Shown here in pieces: positions 1 through 5,689 of a DNA stretch of 7,626 bases (the stretch's first letter is position 1; every line of letters starts with the position of its first letter). The notes under the pieces are model-generated. The model was not told the origin of the DNA. It did no database searches and saw only the letters and a list, made by a program, of their open reading frames with translations. The stretch spans positions 1-7,626 of the forward strand of contig JAIRLW010000340.1 of the NCBI GenBank assembly GCA_031259095.1, in the 5' to 3' direction. The stretch is from Planctomycetaceae bacterium. GTDB taxonomy: Bacteria > Planctomycetota > Planctomycetia > Pirellulales > Thermoguttaceae. The position numbers were made by a program, and so were the translations under genes.

Positions 1-2
1 AA

Positions 3-368
3 AAATGGCAGATACATTATCCGGTAACTCACCGAGGATGCGTTAACTCTCTTTGGGCGATTGATGAAGATAATTTAGTAATGGTTGGAAATGATATTAC
101 TGTTTTTCATAAAGGTAGTGAAACTCATCCACTGGTAAATACTTCAAATGATTTGTTCAACCAAAACGATTGTATGGCAGTTTGGGGCGTGAATTTAAAC
201 CGTTTTTGGGTTATGGATCGAAACGGAAATGTTGCTGAATTTAAGGACGGACAAGCCGGTAAAGTTGTGGTTAAAGGTAACTTTTCTATCGACGACAATG
301 AGGTTTGGGTCAGTCCTGAAGGAACCGTTTATGTCATTGCAGGACAGAGACTTTATCGTTTAGATTAA
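3..368 (+). CDS. C-terminal part of a beta-propeller-like protein (5' end outside window)
   Basis: The reading frame is open from the first complete codon at position 3 to the TAA at 366-368, so this is the 3' end of a longer gene. The ATG at 81 is internal, because the same frame reads KWQIHYPVTHRGCVNSLWAI just upstream. The visible 121 residues contain three stretches with the W/G-rich, alternating hydrophobic pattern of propeller blades: SLWAIDEDNLVMVGND, VWGVNLNRFWVMDRNGNVAEF and the terminal VWVSPEGTVYVIAGQRLYRL. Ending on a beta-strand with 'LYRLD' is typical of a last blade. No catalytic motif is visible. Such propellers usually act as binding or scaffold platforms, but nothing here identifies a partner. 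It lies 166 bp upstream of the J-like membrane protein on the same strand, so it may be an upstream member of the same gene set. The inverted repeat in between could also separate the transcripts. The fold call is moderately sure; the function is unknown. Confidence 0.7.
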   Translation, partial: KWQIHYPVTHRGCVNSLWAIDEDNLVMVGNDITVFHKGSETHPLVNTSNDLFNQNDCMAVWGVNLNRFWVMDRNGNVAEFKDGQAGKVVVKGNFSIDDNEVWVSPEGTVYVIAGQRLYRLD

Positions 369-387
369 CTTATTTTAGTAACAATTC

Positions 388-508
388 AAAATTAGTTGAA
401 AGTTGATAGTGGAGAACGGAGAGTTTCGCATACGGATTAAATTCGTTGCAAAAATAATTCCGCTTGCGAATACTATCAACGATCCGTTATCAACTATCAA
501 CTACTTTT
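388..508. repeat. Long imperfect inverted repeat (GTTGATAG/CTATCAAC arms)
   Basis: The left arm at 388-408 matches the reverse complement of 488-508 at 19 of 21 positions. An alternative register pairs 401-420 with 483-502 at 18 of 20 positions. Both arms are built from heptads: GTTGAAA GTTGATA on the left, and TATCAAC twice in tandem on the right at 488-501, with another CTATCAAC at 473-480. A nested pair, TTCGCA (425-430) with TGCGAA (465-470), extends the possible fold into a branched hairpin. The element fills most of the spacer and ends about 26 bp before the ATG at 535. It could be a 5'-UTR structure, a remnant of a small mobile inverted-repeat element, or a palindromic repeat family. 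The sequence alone does not decide. Confidence 0.65.
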
Positions 509-534
509 TCATTTTTAACTTTTTTATTACAACA

Positions 535-3522
535 ATGAATAACAATAACATTTATCTCGAACTGGAACTTTTTCTTGATCCGGCAATTACGGATACAGAT
601 GAATTGAAAAAACATCTGGAACAAGAAATCAGCAATTGGAACAGAAATATCAACGCAAGTCCGAAATTTAAACAGAAGGTTGCCAAAGCCAGAGAGTTTA
701 TCCAAAATGGATTAACCGACTTACATAAACAAGCCGACGAAGCAAGAAACAAAATGTTTCAAAAACTTCGGTCACAAATTTCCGAACTGAAACTATCGGG
801 CGAAATTAACGAAGTCGGTTTCAAACATCTGAATAATACGTTCAAATTTTATTTTAAGGAAAATACTATCAAGGAAGAATCTGGCGTTACGAAATTTGAA
901 GCGCCGATTTGTCCGCCGTCACTTCAATGTGATAAAATCATTTCCTTCAACGATATGCAATCCATTTTGGATGACTTGAGAATTGTCAAAAACGGAAAAT
1001 ATCAAGATCTTTATGAATTTCTCGAACTTCCCGCCTCAACCGAGGTCAAAATATTGTACAACAAATCGAAAGACGAATCGAACCGGATTGTGAAAATAAT
1101 GGCAAAAACTCCCGAAGTTGATGCGCTAAACCGTCTCAGCGGTAAGGCTCTGAACTTTTTTAAGGATGATAAATCAAAAAATAATTACGATAAAGCATTG
1201 AAACGTTTACCGTTTGACAAACTCTGTGACGAAAAATTCAAACTACGCGCTATCAAAAAAGAAATTACTTGGAAAATTTATCAAATGTCCCTTCAAGAAA
1301 CTCTGAAGAAAGGTTTTACTCAGAAGGAAGCCGAATGGTTGGTTTATGAATTTTATTGCGTTACTAAAAAATGTCCGCCGCCAAAACCGGAATCAGTACC
1401 AACATCAACGCCTATTCCTATTCCTAATCCTATTCCTACGAATACCGCTAATTTTCTCAAAAGTGTTACGCAGTATGTACAGAATACCAGTACTCAGGTT
1501 ACAAAAAATGTTTCACAAAAAATTCAAGAAGCGATTCAGTCCATCCCGAAATCGCCGAAATCATTTACCAATAATAAAACCGAAACAACATTTTCGCCTG
1601 ATATCGATGTTATATTAAATGAATTTTACACCATTCGTAAACGGTATCAGTCAAATAAATCTCATTCGGATACGGCGTTGCGGTCAATGTTTGATGCTCT
1701 TGATTCGCTCGTTATACAGCAACAAGTAAAACAAACAATAATATTGCCGGAAATGATTGAATTACGTGCAAAAATAGCGGCAACACTCGCCGATTCCGAA
1801 TATAAAGCCGAACACTTCGATCTTGCGTTGCAATATTATAACGCCGTTCTCGAATATGATCCGCGTAATAAAACCGCTCGGCAACGCCAAAAAATTATTG
1901 ACGATACAAAACAAAATGCGTATTCAAAAATCGAAACTTTAATTATCAATGGAAATATTGCTGATGTTGATCCGATTCTCGAAGACTTGCAATTCAAGTT
2001 TGCAACGGATTTTGAAACAATTGATTTTTTACAAAAAACGAGAGACCGTCTCAAAAATTTAAAACCCTCAAAAGAACAATTACAAAAATTGATCAATGAA
2101 AAAAAATGGAAAACAATTATCCGTTTACTGGAATCACAACCGCATCGTGATTCTTTTTATCAGGACATCCTGCAAAAATCGAAACGCCGCATGGAACAAG
2201 TTGAAAATGCCGTCATAGAAATTCGTAAAACGATTCAACAGCAAAACTGGACACACGCTGATTGGCAACTGAATCAATTATCGTCCTATATTTCAGATTA
2301 TACGGAAATAAAAGAGTTACGAAATGAAATCGAATTGAAAAAAAGCCCTTTTTCAGAATGCGAAAATAAAATCAAATTGTCCTGCAAACAAAAACAGTGG
2401 GTTCAGGCAGAAAATATTGTAAGAAATTTTTTAACCGAATATCCGGTTCCCAATATCAAACTGGGGACGTATGTACAACATATCTCTGCCGGAGTTGTCC
2501 GTTATGAAAATAAGTTACGTTTTTTACTCTTTTCAATAATCGGCGGCGCATTATTCCTGCTCTTTTCCAATTTTTCACTTCAAATTTACAACAACTTTGA
2601 CGGCGATCAAAAAGTCGGTATCGTTCTGGCTTCGTGTTTTGAATGTGCCGTATCTTGGGGATGTTTTTGGATTTTGTTTCAAATTTTATTTCTGTTTGCC
2701 GGTAAAAGATCGGAACGATACAACGGAATGAGTTTCCATTCTGTACTTTTTTACGGAATATTCGCAGCAGTTGTCATATCGTGTTGCGGACTGGCGTTAA
2801 AATATCTGCCGAATGTTATAACAAATAATGTTATAACAAATGTAGAAAACAATCTGCAAGAAAAAGGACAACAATTGATTGAGTTGCCGTTTTTGTATTA
2901 CGGAATGAACTATATTTTTCCGGTTGCGGCGTGGGCGTTTGCTCTTGGTTTGTTTCAATTCTATCTGTACTTATTTTTTCAATATTGTATCAATAAAAAA
3001 GTAAACCGCTTTTCAATGCATTTATTATGGGTTTGTATTGTTCAAGGTCTTGGAATTTTCATTATTCACATACCGTCAATCCAGACATCACTCGGCAGCC
3101 TTGCAGATTTTCTCGCTGATCCGCGGACAATGTTCGCTTTAATCTGGATCACAACATGTCTGCTCGCATGGCATGATAACCGAAACGATTTGGATACCTC
3201 ATTTAGTTTAAGCGATTTCTTCAAAGATTATTTGTACCGAAAATTATTGTTGCGCCGATTAAGAATCGGCGAATTTGGAAAAATATCGTTGCTGGATACC
3301 GATTGGTACAAAAACTGTGAAAAGTTACAGCAAAGAAAAACCGCTCAAGCAACTCAAACTGCTGCTCAACAAATTCCGTCACAACCGCCATTACCGGCAT
3401 CGCCTTCCCAAACCGCTCCCATTCCCGTACCAATTCAGAATCCGGCAAAACCGCCCAATACACAACATGTACGAAAAGTTCCTGTGCCGCCGTTACAAAA
3501 TCAGTCAGGACAAAAACGGTAA
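535..3522 (+). CDS. Membrane protein with degenerate J-like domain and TPR-like repeats, partner of the adjacent Hsp70
   Basis: Start: the ATG at 535 (MNNNNIYLELELFLDP, 995 aa) is chosen over the in-frame TTG at 403, whose extra 44 codons lie across the inverted repeat. Domains in order: residues 1-90, a helical domain with a conserved-looking 'L.LDP...D...L...L......WN' pattern. Residues ~157-222 resemble a J-domain: DLYEFLELPAST as helix I and FKDDKSKNNYDKAL as the helix III-end signature (compare L.DP.KR..YD), but with no HPD motif near 185-195. Residues 281-302 are a Pro-rich linker. Residues ~417-650 are TPR-like helical repeats. About six membrane helices follow (661-680, 693-722, 734-757, 787-816, 828-848, 863-879), then a basic segment and a Pro/Gln-rich tail (932-995). 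Positive charges (KRSER, NKKVNR, RKLLLRRLR) put both ends in the cytoplasm. No enzyme motif is seen. An Hsp70 follows after 89 bp, so I infer a membrane-tethered co-chaperone or adaptor. The J-like call is from pattern, not search. Confidence 0.85.
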   Translation: MNNNNIYLELELFLDPAITDTDELKKHLEQEISNWNRNINASPKFKQKVAKAREFIQNGLTDLHKQADEARNKMFQKLRSQISELKLSGEINEVGFKHLNNTFKFYFKENTIKEESGVTKFEAPICPPSLQCDKIISFNDMQSILDDLRIVKNGKYQDLYEFLELPASTEVKILYNKSKDESNRIVKIMAKTPEVDALNRLSGKALNFFKDDKSKNNYDKALKRLPFDKLCDEKFKLRAIKKEITWKIYQMSLQETLKKGFTQKEAEWLVYEFYCVTKKCPPPKPESVPTSTPIPIPNPIPTNTANFLKSVTQYVQNTSTQVTKNVSQKIQEAIQSIPKSPKSFTNNKTETTFSPDIDVILNEFYTIRKRYQSNKSHSDTALRSMFDALDSLVIQQQVKQTIILPEMIELRAKIAATLADSEYKAEHFDLALQYYNAVLEYDPRNKTARQRQKIIDDTKQNAYSKIETLIINGNIADVDPILEDLQFKFATDFETIDFLQKTRDRLKNLKPSKEQLQKLINEKKWKTIIRLLESQPHRDSFYQDILQKSKRRMEQVENAVIEIRKTIQQQNWTHADWQLNQLSSYISDYTEIKELRNEIELKKSPFSECENKIKLSCKQKQWVQAENIVRNFLTEYPVPNIKLGTYVQHISAGVVRYENKLRFLLFSIIGGALFLLFSNFSLQIYNNFDGDQKVGIVLASCFECAVSWGCFWILFQILFLFAGKRSERYNGMSFHSVLFYGIFAAVVISCCGLALKYLPNVITNNVITNVENNLQEKGQQLIELPFLYYGMNYIFPVAAWAFALGLFQFYLYLFFQYCINKKVNRFSMHLLWVCIVQGLGIFIIHIPSIQTSLGSLADFLADPRTMFALIWITTCLLAWHDNRNDLDTSFSLSDFFKDYLYRKLLLRRLRIGEFGKISLLDTDWYKNCEKLQQRKTAQATQTAAQQIPSQPPLPASPSQTAPIPVPIQNPAKPPNTQHVRKVPVPPLQNQSGQKR
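1411..1440 (+). repeat. In-frame hexanucleotide repeat in the Pro-rich linker
   Basis: Five tandem hexamers (CCTATT, CCTATT, CCTAAT, CCTATT, CCTACG) encode the PIPIPNPIPT linker that follows the J-like region of the membrane protein. The unit is a multiple of three, so gain or loss of copies would change linker length without a frameshift. Confidence 0.85.
2812..2841 (+). repeat. Perfect 15-bp tandem duplication inside the membrane protein gene
   Basis: The 15-mer AATGTTATAACAAAT occurs twice back to back (2812-2826 and 2827-2841). It is in frame and encodes NVITN-NVITN (residues 760-769), in the loop between the third and fourth predicted membrane helices, which should face the outside. The two copies are identical at the DNA level, which suggests a recent slippage duplication. 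Confidence 0.9.
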
Positions 3523-3574
3523 ACCTCAATATCTGTTTATTGTTCTATTTACAATTCCGTTTCATTAACACTGT

Positions 3575-3607
3575 TTTTTACAACATTAACATTTTTACAA
3601 CATTAAC
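3575..3607 (+). repeat. Direct repeat leader before the Hsp70 start
   Basis: The 16-mer TTTTTACAACATTAAC occurs twice with a 17-bp period (3575-3590 and 3592-3607), ending four bases before the ATG at 3612. A looser third version (TTTACAA ... CATTAAC) lies at about 3548-3569. No purine-rich Shine-Dalgarno sequence is present in this stretch. A similar T-run plus TTACAACA directly precedes the ATG at 535 (521-534). It may be a translation-enhancing leader or a protein-binding site; the function is not shown. Confidence 0.7.
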
Positions 3608-3611
3608 TATT

Positions 3612-5285
3612 ATGTCCAAAACTAAAAAAATTCTCGGTATTGATCTTGGAACAACTTACTCTTGTGTTGCCTACATCAATGATTACGGGCAAGCGGAGGT
3701 CATTCCCAACGCAGAAGGGGAACGTACTACTCCTTCTGTGGTTTGGTTTGACGGTAAACGTGCTGTTGTTGGTCAGGAAGCGAAAGAAATGACCAGCGTC
3801 TATCCTAATTCCGTATGCAGTTTTGTGAAACGAAATATGGGGAATGACGATTTTACTTTCGATGTTGATGGTATCCAATATGTGCCGGAACATGTTTCAA
3901 GCCTTATTCTCCGTAAACTCGTTAAAGATGCATCACAATTTCTCGGTGAAGAAATCAATGACGTCGTGATCACTTGTCCCGCTTACTTTTTCGTTAAAGA
4001 ACGGGAAGCAACAAAACGCGCCGGAGAAATCGCCGGTCTGAATGTGTTACGTATTATCAATGAACCAACCGCCGCCGCATTCGCTTACGGTGTGAAACCG
4101 AACGAAAATATCAAAGAACGTTTTATTCTCGTCTATGATCTTGGCGGCGGAACATTTGATACTACGATTGTTCGGATTTCCAAAGACGGCGTCGATGTTT
4201 TATGTACAGACGGCGACCACCAACTCGGCGGTAAAGATTGGGACGACCGGTTGGTACAACATCTTGTCAAACGATTCAACGAAGAAAGCGGACAACATGT
4301 TGATGTTACCGACGATTCTGAATTTTATTACGATGTATTGCAAAAAGCGGAACAATGTAAAAAACAATTATCGGACAAAAAAACAACCAAAACAACTCTT
4401 GCCTTTCAGGGTAACAAAGTACAAATTGAAACATCACGCGAACAATTCGAGCAAATGACAGAAGACCTTTTAGATAGAACTGTTGCGCTCACTCGTTCTG
4501 TACTTGATATGGCACGAAAAAAAGGTTGTACAAAATTCGATCAGTTAATTCTTGTCGGCGGTTCTTCCCGTATGCCGCAAGTCAGCAACCGGCTAAAAAA
4601 AGAATTTTCGGTGGAACCACAAATTTTTGAACCGGATGAAGCGGTTGCCAAAGGTGCAGCGGTGATCGGTAACAATGTTTATGTGCAACAACTTATTAAC
4701 GAAAAATTGACACGGCGTTCCGCAGGGTTGACTGTTGAAACTGCGTCAGCGGAAGAATTAAAAGCAGCATCAAAAATGGTTGCCGATGAAAACGGATATA
4801 CGCTTGAAATTGTTACAAACGCAACAAAAAGAGCAAAGAATGTCTCAAGTAAAACATTCGGTATTACTGTTCTTGATGGTTATGACGTTAAGGGACAACC
4901 GCAACTTTCTGTTTCTAATTTAATTTATCGAAACACTCCTCTTCCGGCGGAATGTTCTGAGCAATACGCAACTATTGCTGATAAGCAACAAATTGTTGTT
5001 GTGGAACTTGTCGAAAATATGTGTGACGCACCTGTTTTAGGACAACCGGAACCTGTTATCAGTCTGGATGACACAACTTCGCTTTGGAATGGCGAATTAC
5101 CTGTAAAACCGAATTTGCGGAAATATTCACCTATTGATGTTACATTCCGTATTGATGAAAACGGACGTTTAATCCTAATCGCATTTGATCCGGCAAGTAA
5201 CGGAAAATTAGAAAAAGCAATTCCTGAACAAAAGAACGACACCCAAACCGGTATGGGAAAAGTTACAGAATTAATCGTCGAATAA
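3612..5285 (+). CDS. Hsp70-family chaperone/ATPase lacking the C-terminal helical lid
   Basis: The ATG at 3612 gives MSKTKKILGIDLGTTYSC (557 aa), the classic Hsp70 N-terminus; the in-frame TTG at 3540 would add a non-conserved leader. The ATPase domain (~1-357) looks intact: phosphate-1 loop IDLGTTYSC (10-18), K73 in FVKRNMG at the place of the DnaK catalytic lysine, connect-1 with IINEPTAAAFAYG (148-160), phosphate-2 VYDLGGGTFD (174-183) and adenosine motif LVGGSSRMPQV (314-324). The hydrophobic VLLLD-type linker is missing; about 50 mostly polar residues (358-410) take its place. A substrate-binding beta-domain is recognisable at ~411-535 (FGITVLDG, SNLIYRNTPLP, VTFRIDENGRLILIAFD). The alpha-helical lid of DnaK (~638 aa) is absent, with only ~20 residues following. 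It is therefore a specialised Hsp70, not housekeeping DnaK: no grpE or standard dnaJ is adjacent, and the neighbour is a degenerate J-like membrane protein. It is cytoplasmic, with no signal peptide. Confidence 0.95.
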   Translation: MSKTKKILGIDLGTTYSCVAYINDYGQAEVIPNAEGERTTPSVVWFDGKRAVVGQEAKEMTSVYPNSVCSFVKRNMGNDDFTFDVDGIQYVPEHVSSLILRKLVKDASQFLGEEINDVVITCPAYFFVKEREATKRAGEIAGLNVLRIINEPTAAAFAYGVKPNENIKERFILVYDLGGGTFDTTIVRISKDGVDVLCTDGDHQLGGKDWDDRLVQHLVKRFNEESGQHVDVTDDSEFYYDVLQKAEQCKKQLSDKKTTKTTLAFQGNKVQIETSREQFEQMTEDLLDRTVALTRSVLDMARKKGCTKFDQLILVGGSSRMPQVSNRLKKEFSVEPQIFEPDEAVAKGAAVIGNNVYVQQLINEKLTRRSAGLTVETASAEELKAASKMVADENGYTLEIVTNATKRAKNVSSKTFGITVLDGYDVKGQPQLSVSNLIYRNTPLPAECSEQYATIADKQQIVVVELVENMCDAPVLGQPEPVISLDDTTSLWNGELPVKPNLRKYSPIDVTFRIDENGRLILIAFDPASNGKLEKAIPEQKNDTQTGMGKVTELIVE

Positions 5286-5293
5286 TTTTTTTT
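5269..5293 (+). terminator. Weak candidate intrinsic terminator after the Hsp70 gene
   Basis: AATTAAT (5269-5275) can pair imperfectly with AATAATT (5281-5287), and a run of eight T follows the stop codon (5286-5293). The stem is entirely A/T and overlaps the end of the coding region, so it would be weak. The hairpin at 5374-5396 is an alternative. Confidence 0.25.
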
Positions 5294-5373
5294 AACTGGA
5301 CATTTGAGCGGCAGGAAAATAAAGTAGGGCTTTATATTAATTGGTATATTGATGTATTGTTATACTCATTACA

Positions 5374-5396
5374 TCTGAAAATTCGGTTTTATCAGA
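5374..5396 (+). other. Hairpin with TTCGG loop downstream of the Hsp70 gene
   Basis: TCTGAAAA (5374-5381) pairs with TTTT-AT-CAGA (5387-5396) across a TTCGG loop, with a two-base bulge. A short T-run follows nine bases later, at 5402-5407. It could terminate or stabilise the Hsp70 transcript. The left half is also part of the longer inverted repeat 5378-5505, so the two folds compete. Confidence 0.4.
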
Positions 5397-5505
5397 GCAG
5401 AATTTTTGTGTCCTTTATTTATTATTTTATTATTTAAAAGTCCTGTAAATTCTGTTAATCCCGTCAAAATCTGTTGATCTTGTCAAAAAACGAAAACCGA
5501 ATTTT
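5378..5505. repeat. 13-bp perfect inverted repeat enclosing a degenerate short-repeat tract
   Basis: AAAATTCGGTTTT at 5378-5390 is repeated as its exact reverse complement AAAACCGAATTTT at 5493-5505, 102 bp apart. Weak complementarity continues outward (ACA at 5371-5373 with TGT at 5510-5512). The enclosed DNA has no ORF of note; it holds an AT-rich stretch and the repeat tract at 5439-5490. The arrangement resembles a small non-coding inverted-repeat element, but no target-site duplication was recognised. Confidence 0.6.
5439..5490 (-). repeat. Degenerate tandem tract of the GGATTAACAGGATT type
   Basis: Read on the minus strand the tract splits into about five related units: AGATCAAC, AGATTTTGAC, GGGATTAAC, AGAATTTAC, AGGACTTTT. 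On the plus strand TGTTAATCCCGTCAAAATC (5453-5471) and TGTTGATCTTGTCAAAAAA (5472-5490) are adjacent 19-mers that agree at 14 positions. From memory, similar 'ACAGGATTAACAGGATTT' tracts are scattered between genes in several bacterial phyla; their function is not established. There is no spacer/repeat structure of a CRISPR array. Confidence 0.55.
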
Positions 5506-5560
5506 AAAGTGTGAAAAGTATAGGTGATTTATTTGATTGAGATGATTTTGGATAACGAAT

Positions 5561-5652
5561 TAAAAAATTCTGATTGGTTTCACATTTTGGAGGTGATAAT
5601 TGTTGATTTATGACATAACTCTTCAAAATGTGAAATAATCAGAAAATTTTTA
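5561..5652. repeat. Long inverted repeat (about 28-bp arms) with a strong Shine-Dalgarno-like sequence at the loop
   Basis: The left arm 5561-5589 (core CTGATTGGTTTCACATTTTG, 5570-5589) and right arm 5624-5652 (core CAAAATGTGAAATAATCAG) are reverse complements apart from one mismatch, a one-base slip and A/T differences at the ends. The loop is 34 bp. GGAGGTGAT at 5589-5597 begins at the apex side of the left arm and is complementary to the usual 16S rRNA 3' end. A TTG at 5600 could start a 12-codon peptide ending at 5638. The element may be a remnant mobile inverted repeat or an RNA hairpin between the two convergent genes. Confidence 0.7.
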
Positions 5653-5659
5653 TTTATTT

Positions 5660-5689
5660 TAACCGCCAGCCCGTGAACGCTAGGGATTA
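5660..5689. terminator. Terminator-like hairpin at the end of the phosphodiesterase gene
   Basis: AACCGCCAGC (5660-5669) and GCTAGGGATT (5679-5688) form an imperfect GC-containing stem around a CCGTGAAC-type loop, overlapping the stop codon (5687-5689) of the minus-strand gene. On the minus strand it is followed by AAAATAAATAAAAATTTT instead of a clean U-run; on the plus strand it is preceded by T-rich DNA. It could act as a weak bidirectional terminator between the convergent genes. From memory it looks like a decayed copy of palindromic AACCGCC...GGCGGTT repeats seen in planctomycete genomes, but that is unverified. Confidence 0.4.

Noticed and set aside
81..368. Short complete gene starting at ATG 81
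   Set aside because: The frame is open to the left edge and the upstream residues continue the propeller-like pattern, so this is an internal Met of a truncated gene.
446..476. Promoter TTGCAA / TACTAT for the J-like gene
   Set aside because: The spacing is 19 bp with poor -35 and -10 matches inside the inverted repeat; too weak to list as a feature.
403..534. 44-codon N-terminal extension of the J-like protein from a TTG
   Set aside because: It starts with TTG inside the inverted-repeat arm, has no ribosome site, and encodes low-complexity sequence. The ATG at 535 begins the recognisable domain pattern.
3540..3611. 24-codon extension of the Hsp70 from a TTG
   Set aside because: Translation would run through the direct-repeat leader. 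The Hsp70 family normally starts a few residues before the IDLGTT loop, which fits the ATG at 3612.
5319..5335. Short hairpin ATAAAG-TAGGG-CTTTAT as a terminator
   Set aside because: The stem is only six AT-rich base pairs and no T-run follows.
5439..5490. CRISPR-like array
   Set aside because: The units are about 9-19 bp, degenerate and contiguous, with no unique spacers and no cas genes.
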